From Lutraria lutraria (taxonomy: Eukaryota; Mollusca; Bivalvia; Venerida; Mactridae): a DNA stretch of 64,000 nt. Position 1 is the first letter of the stretch. The number at the start of each line of letters is the position of its first letter. The notes under the pieces were generated by a model. That model searched no databases, was not told where the DNA came from, and saw only the letters and a program-made list of their open reading frames with translations. Of the stretch, positions 23,508 through 34,215 are shown piece after piece. Where the stretch lies: contig OZ026851.1 of the NCBI GenBank assembly GCA_964023205.1, positions 13,619,637-13,683,636 of the forward strand, read 5' to 3'. Both the position numbers and the translations under genes were made by a program.

Positions 23508-26500
23508 TTAATCTTTCCTCTTTTTCTTGTTGTTCTCCTGAAAATAAAATGTCAGATACTGGTAATAAACAAGCAGTGTTTGTGAAACACGGATGCCCCC
23601 TCCGGCTGATGACCTTGACCTCAAAATCAATAGGGGTCATCTACATGTTGTGACCAACCCCAAATGGTTAAGTAGTTATTGTTCGGACAAGTTTTGGTAA
23701 CAGACAAACCGACTGACAATTGCAAAGCAATATACCCCCTTTTCTTTGAAAGGGGGCATAAAAACATGTCCAACAAACCATCATATGACAATGATATGGT
23801 TTATTTTCTCATTGATGAAAAATGTGAGCATTTCAACATGTCCTTTGTTTTACTATAACCAGCTATTTTAACTTATAAGGCAATCTCCCACAATTGAAGA
23901 TACATATAGCATCTCATTCCCTGGTGATACTAATGCAGCCATTTTTTTAAGATAACTGCATCCAAAATTATAGCTAAGATTATATGAATCAGGAGAATCA
24001 GATGTGTTTTTATGCAGATCTGCTAACTGATGACTATAGGGTCATTTTTGTGAAACATGTAACCTGATGAGAAAATCTAACAGGGCGGGGGGAGGGGTAC
24101 AGGGAAAGGATCAGCTCATTCTCTTCAAATTCTTACTGAACAAATGTTCATGCATTGTGATCACCATAAAAATTACCAGAAATAAGTACAGTGTATGTCT
24201 AGTTCATGCAGTTTTAGAACACTTTCCGATCATATTCTGCACCTTGACAAAATTTCCCCTCCTCTGTTCTGACAGCGACCAATCAGATCACAGAAGAACA
24301 AGATTTAAGAGAGTAATTTGCCAATAATCCACAAGATTATATATTTGCAGAATGAAACAAACAGGAAATCTATAATTACCTTGTTGGCCAAGATGATAAG
24401 AAGTCGGCGGAAAATGTTGATGAAGTCAATGAAGAGGTCTAGACTATGCCTGAAAAAAGAAATATCGACATAAAAAATATAATTTGAATATATCACATAC
24501 ATCTTAATATCACAGCAACAAAGCACAAAATAAAAAGATTTAATCACAGTTATTTTCAAGTAAATCTATACCTTTAAAGGTAGGAATAGTGAGAAGGAAA
24601 TCAAAGTACATTTTCCTATCGATGATAAAATTTCATAACACCAAGTAAAATTATCTGGCAGTTTGGAGCAGATCTAAACAGGAACTAAGCACTTTGGTTA
24701 ACAGAAATAATAAATGAATATCAAGAGGAAATCCTCAAAAAGGAGAAGACAGTCACACCACTGTGACAATTTTGAGAATGTATTTTCACTATTCAAGCTT
24801 TCAATCATTTTGAAGTCTATGTTTTACCGACAGGACCACAGCATAAACTCACCAGATGTAATCATCATCACCTCTCCTGGCTTTTTCAATCAGTAGTTGT
24901 GTGTCATACATGACAAACCCACAGAACAACAAGAGGCCTCCATACAGGTTCAACTAATAGCAAAAATATAAATAATGTCAGATATATCATAAACATAGCA
25001 TGATTTATATACTATATTTTGAAGATGTACTATTTTGTTGTAACACATTAATTAAAAGACATGAAAAGATTAATAGTTTCTGGGAATTGTCAGACTATTA
25101 AAAATAATAACATTTGTTGTGTCTAAGATAAAACTTTACAATGAACAAGCCACAAAATAAGCTTTGTATGTCAGCTAAGATGTACAGCTATTCTTTAAGT
25201 AAAAAAGTAGTATATATAAATATGACAATTAAAAGCTGATCACCCTTAAAAAGCAATATTAACAATGATCTTAATCAATTACCACTTGTCTAGAGATAAA
25301 ACCTCATATTTGATCTCACTAAATGAAAAATACTAAGAAGATGCATTTTAATATTTTCTTTACTTACATCATAGATCATTTGAGATCTGAAGAAAATGTT
25401 CATGAATGTTAGAAGACACATCCAAGACAATGCGGACATGAGGAAACCTGTAAACAAAGCAAATGAAGTATTTCAGGACATAGAAATTTATAAAATTGTT
25501 TGTATGTTTTGTCTGCCTGTCCGACCATCTGTTTGTTTATGGTTGAGGCCTTTTGTCTACCATATTTTTACAGAGACGCAACAGTCAGATCTATGAGGTC
25601 ACATGACCAACAGGATCATGTCACATGATTTCACAAGACACAACCTACTGTCTAGTTATGATTTCACTACAGAGACAAATGACTTTGAAATTGTTATTTA
25701 CACATAGGAAAGAAAATAACTGGGATATTTTGACCTAACAATTTGTTTTTCTCAAATGGTTGAATTTTGAAATAATAGAAGATCAATAATTACATGAAAC
25801 AGAAAGGGAAAGTTTTTCAGCATTGAATAACTTAGATAGAATTTAATATAAATGTATAACATACTATACTACACATCACATACCTCCCATATAAAGGTAA
25901 GTCCTGTTCGTGTTGTACAATGATGCCAAAGAGAAACAAATAAAGATAAGACAGGTTCCTGTCAATGCTGTAGAGATGATGCTGAAAGTAAAACAATTTT
26001 AGTGTAAATCGTATGATTTATTTAGAATCTGAAAACTGATATTTAAAGTCCCATTAGCTTTTTGTATGTTAAAATTAAAGTAGGTCTTATTTTACCTAGA
26101 GTGATGTCTTATCAGTGAAATTGACTTTTACTTTTATTATAAACATTCCGAAATTTTCATTATTAATCATGAAGTACATATAGAAATGTAGCACAGTATA
26201 TTGACAATTTTTTTCAATGATATTGCAAAAAAAAAATAAGAAAAGCATCAGACAACATTTCAACGAGATCTGGCTAAAAAAGGCATTATGTAAATATTGT
26301 TTTAGAGCAAATAGAATATATTTCTTATATTTTACGATAATTTTGTCAATTGTTCTATATTACTAAATTCAAAAAGCTAATGGGCCTTTAAATTGGTAAG
26401 TCTAAATTTGCATCCACAAGACAACTCAAGCATACATCTCTTTGTGATAAATAGCAAACTAAGATTATGATGGATTTTCTCTGCATATCAGGAATTCATT

Positions 26501-29070
26501 CTTTAACAAAAGACAAACTATAACAAAAACATAGCATCTTATCTGAAATAGCATCATTATGTATTACTGACTTCTACTTTTGTAATGATTAATTAAAATA
26601 AAAAGATGTGTAAAAAATTAATTATTGTGTAATTGGTGACAATGTATGACATATACTACAACACAAGTAAGCATAGATCCTATATTAATGGTCAAGTAAC
26701 TTGTCAGGAAACAATTTGAATAACTCGAATAAATTGGATAAACATAGCATCATCCTAATTTGACATTACAGTGATTTTTTTCCTTCTTTGTTTGGTACCC
26801 GTAAAAGGTACCTTCCAATTTCGAAAAAGATCCATTTTCCCAATTTCAAAGGAAAAAAATCCCCAACTGGTGCAGAATTTTTTTTTTCATAAAAAAACAT
26901 GTTTTTTTATTAAATTTATTGCAACATTATGTGCTGAAATAAAAACCAAAGAGGAGCAGTTGATAATACTGATGTTTTTGTTTTTTTTAGAAATTCTCAA
27001 TTTATTAAATAATTCCCAATTTGGGTCAAAACGCCACAGTTTCCCTAATTTGTCTGGTACTGGTACCTATCCCAATCAGGCAAAAAAATTGCTGCATTGA
27101 CTGCTTCCATAATTGACTGACTTATAACACATTTCACAATATTACATTTCATAAACAACAGAGAAAAAACTTACCTTGGATCAATCCTGATGACCATGTC
27201 CAATAAAGGACCAAGGGACATACCTGAAAATATGGAATTTTCATTTGGGATTGAAAAAACAATTAACAGGTGTTGTCATAAAAATTATAATGTTATTCAA
27301 ACTTATAAGACAAATATAGAGCACAGACTACTAGTTTTTAAGCTGATTTTTTTAATTACAAACTGAAGGGCCACTATGTACCTTTCGAGACAGCTTCATA
27401 CAAACACATGCCAGACACCAGGATTTTGGTTGAAAACAAAATTTAGCAATATTCAAGTAATATCTTCAGTGCCTTTGCATACAATTTGGAAACTACTAAG
27501 CCCAAATTTTAGGTCATAATCATTTTAGTCTGAAAAGATGTTGTATAGAATGTAACCACATTTTTAAATTGAGAATAACTGCAGGATATCTATCAAATAA
27601 GAATAGTTGATAATCATACCAGACAGGAAAGTAAATGCAGCAAATATTCCCAGTCTCTTTGTTTCATTCTCTTTGGAGTGACTTGTAGCACCGAGCCATA
27701 ATAACATACCAATGGATGCTATGGCTGTAAGCAAACCAGCCTGAAAGAAAAACATAAATTGAAAAAACACCAATATTAACAATTAATTAGTGAAATACAA
27801 AACATAATTTATTTCAAAAACAATGGTTAGACAGAATTTCAGACAATATGAGGCTTAAGTCCGACTCTTTTTTATTAAAGGGGTAAAAATTAAGGTATAC
27901 TGCAGTTCTTTACTGAATCCAGGTTACCACTCACATTCTAATATATATAGTAAACTTTAGTATAAAAGCAATAGATTATAGAGAAAACATCAATGTTCAG
28001 ACAAAAAATGTATGCTGTAAAATATCATAATGACGATAAATGCACACTCACAGACATAATCTGTGTAAACAGATGTACGTAGGCACCTGCAGCAGCAGTC
28101 AACATCGATATGGACAAAGTGCCATAGACTTTCTTCAAGTGCTTCTGCACCCTAGTCTCCCTGAAAAATATAACAATTACATAATATATAAAATATTTAT
28201 ATATACAAGTTGATATTTCATCCAATATTCAAATAAATAAAGCTGGATTTAATATACAAGAACAAAATTTTTGTGATTATCCAATATATTTGACCGATTC
28301 TTATAATCAATTATCATAATGATCATAAATCAAACACCAGCACCAGTCAGGTGCTCTAACTTGCTCTGTGACCAGAACAGGAAAGAACACAATTTCAAGC
28401 ATTACTGATATCTGGTACATACAACAGTTCATGAGATATGCTGTCCTTTTTTCATTTTTATCATAACTGAAAATCACCACAGTAAATAACTAATAAAATG
28501 AAACTATCAAGCAAGTTTTAGCAACAAACTCAATTAACTGGTGTCTAAAAAGTGATACGCACAGGTAATGCATTATTATGTAATATATACATTTAGTTAA
28601 TCAAAACCATGATTAAATTTTGTACAAGGTATTAAGGTACATTATATTTTATTTGGCAATTTGTACACAATAACTGTGTTCTCAGATCAGTAACAGCTTG
28701 ACAAAAAATATACCATCAGATAGAAAATATATAAATTATATAACAATTAAAACAATACCGTGTCATACAGAATAAGAAGCACCTTGTCCGTCATTTCGTC
28801 AGTTAAAGGTTGATTAACCGAACTAAAATCTAATAGAATGAAATAAGAAATCTGGACCGGCTGTATTTATGTCAGCTGTCAAGTGTCATCATGGTCGAAT
28901 TTTCTAGGGTGATATCGGAAACAGAAAGTAAGTTTTAGCTCAGCTGAAGAGAAAGCGACGCGTCCTGGATATGCACGAAATTATAGACAGAAATGTTATA
29001 TGACCAAAAGGAATACTTACAAATGGTCAAACTTAAACACCGCTTCGGGTAAGAACGAATTTGTAGCCAT
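23508..29070 (-). CDS. TMBIM6: Transmembrane BAX inhibitor motif protein 6 (Bax inhibitor-1)
   Basis: Multi-pass ER membrane protein that limits ER-stress cell death and mediates Ca2+ leak from the ER (known for the family). Coding exons on the minus strand: 29070-29021, 28160-28052, 27740-27620, 27223-27175, 25981-25884, 25447-25368, 24953-24853, 24449-24380, 23537-23508, totalling 708 nt and 235 residues (human 237). Visible: [32 protein letters not shown], the conserved [28 protein letters not shown], and the signature [20 protein letters not shown] with [14 protein letters not shown]. There are about six hydrophobic helices, a cytosolic N-terminus ([15 protein letters not shown]) and a basic C-terminus NKKKRKD like the human KKKEKK tail. 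Every exon is in the expected order and phase. Confidence 0.97.
23571..23762 (+). repeat. Bivalve-type interspersed repeat fragment
   Basis: Contains CACGGATGCCCCCTC, GACCTTGACCTCAAAATCAA, GGGGTCATCTACATG and a right end CAAAGCAATATACCCCC then GAAAGGGGGCATAAAA. I recognise these phrases from bivalve repeats; the class is unknown. A decayed piece with TGACCTTGACCTTTGACC is at ~1390-1445. Confidence 0.55.
26047..26387. mobile_element. 341-bp TTAA-type MITE
   Basis: AGTCCCATTAGCTTTTTG and CAAAAAGCTAATGGGCCT form an 18-bp inverted repeat with one mismatch. TTAA lies on each side (26043-26046, 26388-26391). It lies in TMBIM6 intron 4, between exons at 27175 and 25981. A solo right end is at 9856-9874. 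Confidence 0.85.
26769..27095. mobile_element. hAT-like repeated-motif MITE
   Basis: CAGTGATTTTTTT at the left and AAAAAAATTGCTG at the right are inverted. CCAATTT/CCCAATTT motifs and TGGTACC boxes cluster near both ends around a ~120-bp spacer. No clear target duplication. TMBIM6 intron 4. Confidence 0.45.
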
Positions 29071-29377
29071 TATTATTTCTTCTACTTTTCTTGAAAGCTG
29101 TCGTAGCCGGAAATGACGTTTTAGTAGGTTTGTGTTAAAATCTCGTCCGTCCAGTATCTATATTGTCAGATCATATATAAGCACGCACATATCAAGAACA
29201 ACTCAGAAAGTTACTTGACATTATTGGTTTCGTTTGTTCAAAGATGTATATAAGATTTAAATTCTTATTGCACTATTTGAATCAAATCTTATTTAAAGGA
29301 GTCTTACGATAATAAACCAATTAAAATAATACACGTACGTGGTTTGACGAGTCATCAGGTCAACATATAGTACATGT

Positions 29378-29394
29378 ATATATATATATATATA
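29378..29394. repeat. (TA)n microsatellite
   Basis: A short run of TA dinucleotides about 300 bp upstream of the TMBIM6 start codon. Confidence 0.9.
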
Positions 29395-30356
29395 TAGAAA
29401 TACTTAAAATTGCGTAAGAAAACCAAAACTTATCAAAACAAAACATAACTGATACTTTATATTATATTGATGCTTAACCAATTTGTACAAGATGAACACT
29501 GGAATCATGTAACATTGTTACCTTGTCTGACATTGACCGTGGTTAAGATACAATATTAATTAGTTGACATGCTGTGTTTTTATTTTTAATATATTTTTCA
29601 CTATTACAAATAAAAAAAAACATTTTTTAACAATGACTTTATCTCCGTCTGTGTCTCTCACTGTCATGATATTATTCATTATCAGGACTTTTATCTCTTA
29701 CAATCTTCACTAACAAATTATTCCTACGTGCAGTTATCCTGCCTTACACTCGTAAGAGGGGTTGGCAACTTGGCAGTATCCAGAGATAGATAGATGCATG
29801 AACAGTGAAAGTTGGACACTTCTTCAGATTTTAATCATGAACAGTCCATCTTCATGGACATGGGTCATCGTGGACCGAGCTACAAGCTGTCACCGCTCCT
29901 ACATAGAGGTTATATGGGAATACTTTACCTCAAACAACTCGAGAAGCAAACATATATGTTATAAGAGATTGCTGAAAACATATCATTTTATAAGGATAGA
30001 GGATTTTTCGACATACATGTAGATCTATGTGCTTATTTTTAACCCATGCAGACTGATTCTATGTCATCTCACTTTTAATGTCAAATATCGTAAGTGCTTT
30101 TCTAGCTGTTGTTTCTTCTTCAAGGCCTCTTCTTTATATTAGTTTTTGAGCTTTCTCAAAAAGTATTTAGTTTATCTTTGTATTTAGTATTCTTAATGTT
30201 ATCTTAAAATTCTCATTCTGATTGTTCATATTTTAAACTTTTATGGTTAACTACTGTTCAGTACCTGGAATCTTTGAACTGAACTGTCAATAATTATATA
30301 CATGTACAGTAGTAATGGATGGAGATAGGGTCTACCTATTTTAGTGACCCTGTTAT

Positions 30357-30580
30357 CAGGGGCGTAGCTTGTCCTAAAATAATGTGTAGGCACCTTTCTA
30401 TGAGACGCATTCTGGGGCATATATTATTTAAACTTGGTTAAAAGCTCTGGGTACTCGGATCTTCTATTCTCCCGGCCCCTACCTCTTCATTTTATTGCGT
30501 TTTTGGCATTTTATTTCTTTCATTTGTCAGAAAAAAGTGTAGGCACATGCCTACAGTGCCTAAAGGAAGTTACGCCAGTG
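30357..30580. mobile_element. 224-bp MITE with CAGGGGCGTAGC end
   Basis: Left CAGGGGCGTAGCTT and right AAGTTACGCCAGTG are inverted with a few mismatches. A 5-bp direct repeat GTTAT flanks it. CAGGGGCGTA ends are common in hAT-type elements, but an 8-bp duplication is not seen. Confidence 0.6.
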
Positions 30581-31345
30581 GTTATAAAGAAGAACAAATC
30601 CCTGACCAATAACTCGGTATGGTATGTCATGACACAATATTAGTGAACAGTGTGTATCACCGATTTGCATACGAGAGGTATAGACATAGGCCTACACAGT
30701 ACGCATCGATTTATATCGCCAACTGAATAATCGGAGATCACATAATTTATCATATCTTATAAATAGACAACTACGTGGCATTAGCTGTACAAATCGATGA
30801 AATCATTAATAATATGATTTTGTTTAATTTGTGAATAAAATAAAACAAATGTAATGAAATGGAAAACAATAACAAACGCATTTTTAATATCAGAGTGTTT
30901 TAAATTATTTATATAAATTTAAAGACATAGTATAGATCAATCTGATATGAGGTAAAACAAAATCCTTCCGAGAATTATGATTAATTTCGTAATCATCGAT
31001 ATATTAAGTAAATACTAACATATGCTATTTGTATGTTAAAAACAATATTAAATGCTATATTGCGTGGTTAAATCCGGGGACAAAAGCAACAGATAAAGTA
31101 AAATAACGATGTGCTTAATCTTATTTCATGAGAGAAAGATCTATTCACTAGATTAATATGTTATTACTTCCGTGATCTATTCTCGGTAGAAAATATTGAA
31201 TTTAAGAGAATTATAATTATATAGTTTGTATGTCATCAAATATGTGTTGCTTTTAAACTAATCACGATGTAATACACTTTTTTTTTCACAAACCGTCAAG
31301 TTGTATTGTTTAAAGAGTTTTCATTATTCTTTGAGTTTATTTTGT

Positions 31346-31385
31346 CGAGGACTTATATACATACATGTATGTATATAAGTCCTTG
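31346..31385. mobile_element. 40-bp palindromic insertion with 7-bp target duplication
   Basis: The inner 36 bp (31348-31383) are a perfect palindrome, AGGACTTATATACATACA plus its complement. It is flanked by the perfect 7-bp direct repeat ATTTTGT (31339-31345 and 31386-31392). The half-site equals the terminal repeat of the 506-bp element at 32050-32555. It is therefore a mobile insertion made only of its two ends. Confidence 0.85.
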
Positions 31386-32049
31386 ATTTTGTTAACTTGT
31401 TGGCAATATATTTTCAAACTTTTTAAAAAGCAGCGCACGGGTTTGCTCAGAACGGACATGTTCAGGTTTTATCAGTTCCACATATCGCCTTATCTCGAGC
31501 AGTCCGAGATTTATCATTGATTAACTTCCTGAGCATTTCTAATTAAGCAGTTTTTATAATAAATTTCAATAACACGACATTGGAGGATTATTTCCACAGG
31601 TTTATTGAATTACACTAATATTTTCTGACTTGTACGGAAGAGATAGGCTTGTTTTCTATTCTTAGCAACGCATTTCCAGAAGTAAACACAAGTGTAGTAG
31701 TTTTCGGATAGTAAATGTCATTTTTAATTTTATGGTGCTATTTTGTAAAATGAACTCAATGAACATTGTTTGAATGTTATAAATAGATAGTCGAAATGCA
31801 TTTATGTTAAATATGATTTTTACAGCAGTTTCTTTTGAAAATATGATATATATTACAATACAAATAAAGTTTGTTTGTATACATATAAGGGATTGGTTAC
31901 AAGTCTAACTCAGGCGAGTGAATGTCCGACTAAAGTTCACTTGTGATTTGTTAATTTTTTCCATTTCAGAAATAGTAAAATATGCAACTCCAAATTAAGT
32001 ATGCTAAGTCTATATTTGTTTATAGAATCAGTATAATTATTGTTATTAT

Positions 32050-32555
32050 CAAGGACTTATATACATACATGGATTCGCAACTGCTAAAAATAGTTCAAAC
32101 GATATCGTTCGGCGATCCCACAATGCGTTGCTATATACTCGGCAATGTCCGACAGCTGTAAATTGGGTGTTTACGAATTTGATTATACTAAAAAAACTCT
32201 GGCAATTGGGCACGGAAAATTGGTAAAGGATGCTACAAATTCCTTAAGGATATTGAGATACATTTATAATCCACAAAGTCTAAGTATAAGCATTGAAAAA
32301 GGCATCAGTCGAATATTTTAAATTCCAAGATGGCGGACATCTATAATAATCCTTTCGTCTCCGAGATTAAACATTCGGAATACCACGGATATTTTGGCTG
32401 TTATTATCATTCGGATTATCGCGGATATTTTCGTATTTTCGCTTTGTAAACAATAGCTTGTATTCCCGTTGATTCACGTCTTATTATCGCGGGATTTGAT
32501 TACTTTAAACTGTTAATACGGAAGTTGCGAATCCATGTATGTATATAAGTCCTTG
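32050..32555. mobile_element. ~506-bp inverted-repeat element with CAAGGACTTATA ends
   Basis: Left CAAGGACTTATATACATACA then TGGATTCGCAACT; right is its complement, AGTTGCGAATCCATG then TATATAAGTCCTTG, about 33 bp of perfect inverted repeat. The direct repeat TTATTAT flanks both ends. The interior has CGGATATTTTCGT and similar dyads and no coding frame. Confidence 0.85.
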
Positions 32556-32863
32556 TTATTATGGATTAATTATTTTGAGAAAAAAATCTATGAACCATTA
32601 TGATTAACAATACATAAATTATATACCTGTCATCAAAATATGCATGTTCATGTATTTTGTTTATATATATGGATTCAAAAGACAATTAGTTTTTCTATTA
32701 CAGGCCCTATTATTCTAAGTGGTCCTTTCCTATGAAGTTCATTTGCTTGTCTGCCCCTCTGACTAGATAATAGATTTAATTCCATCAGAGTTATCCACAG
32801 CTTCATCAATAGTTATTCTATAAACTTTGTTCTTTTTCTTTATAGCTTTTACTTAGGGTCCAA

Positions 32864-32890
32864 ATGAGCAGTGAACTTCATGGCAGCTAA
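32864..32890 (+). CDS. Upstream ORF overlapping the SOCS start codon (8 codons)
   Basis: A short ORF (MSSELHGS, stop at 32888-32890) begins 16 nt before the main ATG in the +1 frame and ends 8 nt past its last base, so a ribosome that uses it cannot reach the main ATG by forward reinitiation. It lies in the same exon (acceptor TTCTTTATAG ends at 32845). Neither start has a purine at -3; the main ATG has G at +4. This arrangement usually lowers translation, but its use here is inferred only. Confidence 0.4.
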   Translation: MSSELHGS

Positions 32891-34215
32891 AAATCAGAAG
32901 TCTTCAACCTTGCCATCAAATTTACGGCATGCAGTTGTACACACTGAGGAAAATGAAGGATTTTTCACTAAGCTGAAGAAAAAATTAAAACTTAAGAAAG
33001 GAAAATATCATGTTGATGTGAACACGGGTGAATGTGACAACATATCAGCGGTGTCTTTCAAAAAGCGTGAAAGTCGTGAGGTGTCTGATGATGAATGTCC
33101 TTGGAAACTGCGGGACCCTAAATCAGAAGAGTTATCTCCTAATCTGAGCAAAAAAGCCCTAGGTAGGCAGTCAGAGAGGGTCCCACTCGGTATCAAGGTA
33201 AAGGAACGAAAATACTCCAACCCTGAAACCAGTTTTATCAGGCCACAAAATCTTGGCAATAATGACCTTAATGACTTTCAGAGAAGTAGTTTAGGGAGTC
33301 GAAAACAGGCCACTAAGTTTACAAATGAATACAGTCCATTAACTTACGATACCAAAGATGGTGGTGGTGAAAGATCTCGGAAAATTCGTGAAAGTTCTAT
33401 TGCTAATGAATGTGTTCTACAAGACGACAGTGCTATTGATCTTGACCGTGAATCTGAAAGTTTAAAAAAACCTATTGTTCCAGAGGATGTGAACTATGAT
33501 TTAGGATATGAAAAATTACCAGAAAGAAGGTCTAAGAGCACTAAAAGTCTCCAAGAAAATCCATCTACACCGGATTTTGACCCAAATTATGAATCGGTGG
33601 AAGAAGTTAAAAGCAGGTTAAAAAGCAGTAAAAGTAAAGACAGGGTTGACTTTGATCCTAATTATGAAAGTGTTGATGAGGTCAAGAATCAGATAAGAAA
33701 GTCTGGCTTAATTTCTCCATCAAAAGATGAATATGGTTATCAGTCTATAAGCAATGTCAAGAGAGAAACTCAACATCTTGAACAAAATAATGCAATAAAA
33801 CCTCCGAAAACATACAATGTGAACCAGTCTATAGAATCTTTGGACGAACCTGGTTACGAGTCACTGAATGATGTTAAGAAAAGAATAGGGGACCAAAACT
33901 TCCACAAAAGTGTCGGTAATGGAAAAGTAGTGCAAAAAGATCAAGAGGCATCGCCTGACACCTTGGATGACTTGAATGACTCGGCTATTGGATCTGTTTC
34001 TAATACTGGCAGCTTAAGCTTGTGTGATCTCTCGCGTAAAAGATCTAAATCGGGAGATGAACCCATGGCGAGGTCAGATGGAGGTCAAGGACTCCTTGCT
34101 TTTACCCAGATGGCTGTAAGCCTGACAGGGTTCGCCCAAGCTTTAACTGAATCAGGACGTAGTAAGGATAGCGGATTTGACAGTAAGGAGAAAAACCTGA
34201 ATATTGAGCAGGAAG
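32880..34215 (+). CDS. SOCS6/7-like exon 1: basic N-terminus and tyrosine-motif repeats
   Basis: Residues 1-445. The start is basic (KLKKKLKLKKGKYH, residues ~30-45), consistent with membrane-phospholipid or nuclear contact but unproven. Residues ~205-335 carry five copies of a degenerate motif around a tyrosine: DLGYEKL, FDPNYESVEEVK, FDPNYESVDEVK, EYGYQSISNVK, EPGYESLNDVKK. Each has an acidic residue before and a hydrophobic residue at Tyr+3, the general form of an SH2-domain ligand. The rest is Ser-, Lys- and Asp-rich and predicted disordered by composition. The donor is G|GTTAGT. Confidence 0.9.

Larger units (their letters stand above)
29071..32845. other. Intergenic region between divergent TMBIM6 and the SOCS6/7-like gene
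   Basis: It should contain the TMBIM6 promoter at the left and the 5' non-coding exon(s) and promoter of the SOCS gene, whose first coding exon has a spliced upstream boundary at 32845/32846. None can be placed exactly. Also present: a TA microsatellite near 29378-29394, a 'CAGGGGCGTA' MITE at 30357-30580, a 40-bp palindromic insertion at 31346-31385 and a related element at 32050-32555. I see no convincing gene; the open frames at 29762-30022 and 30434-30643 show no recognisable domain. Confidence 0.6.

Noticed and set aside
26771..27100. A 109-codon frame on the plus strand
   Set aside because: It coincides with a repeated-motif MITE-like element in a TMBIM6 intron.
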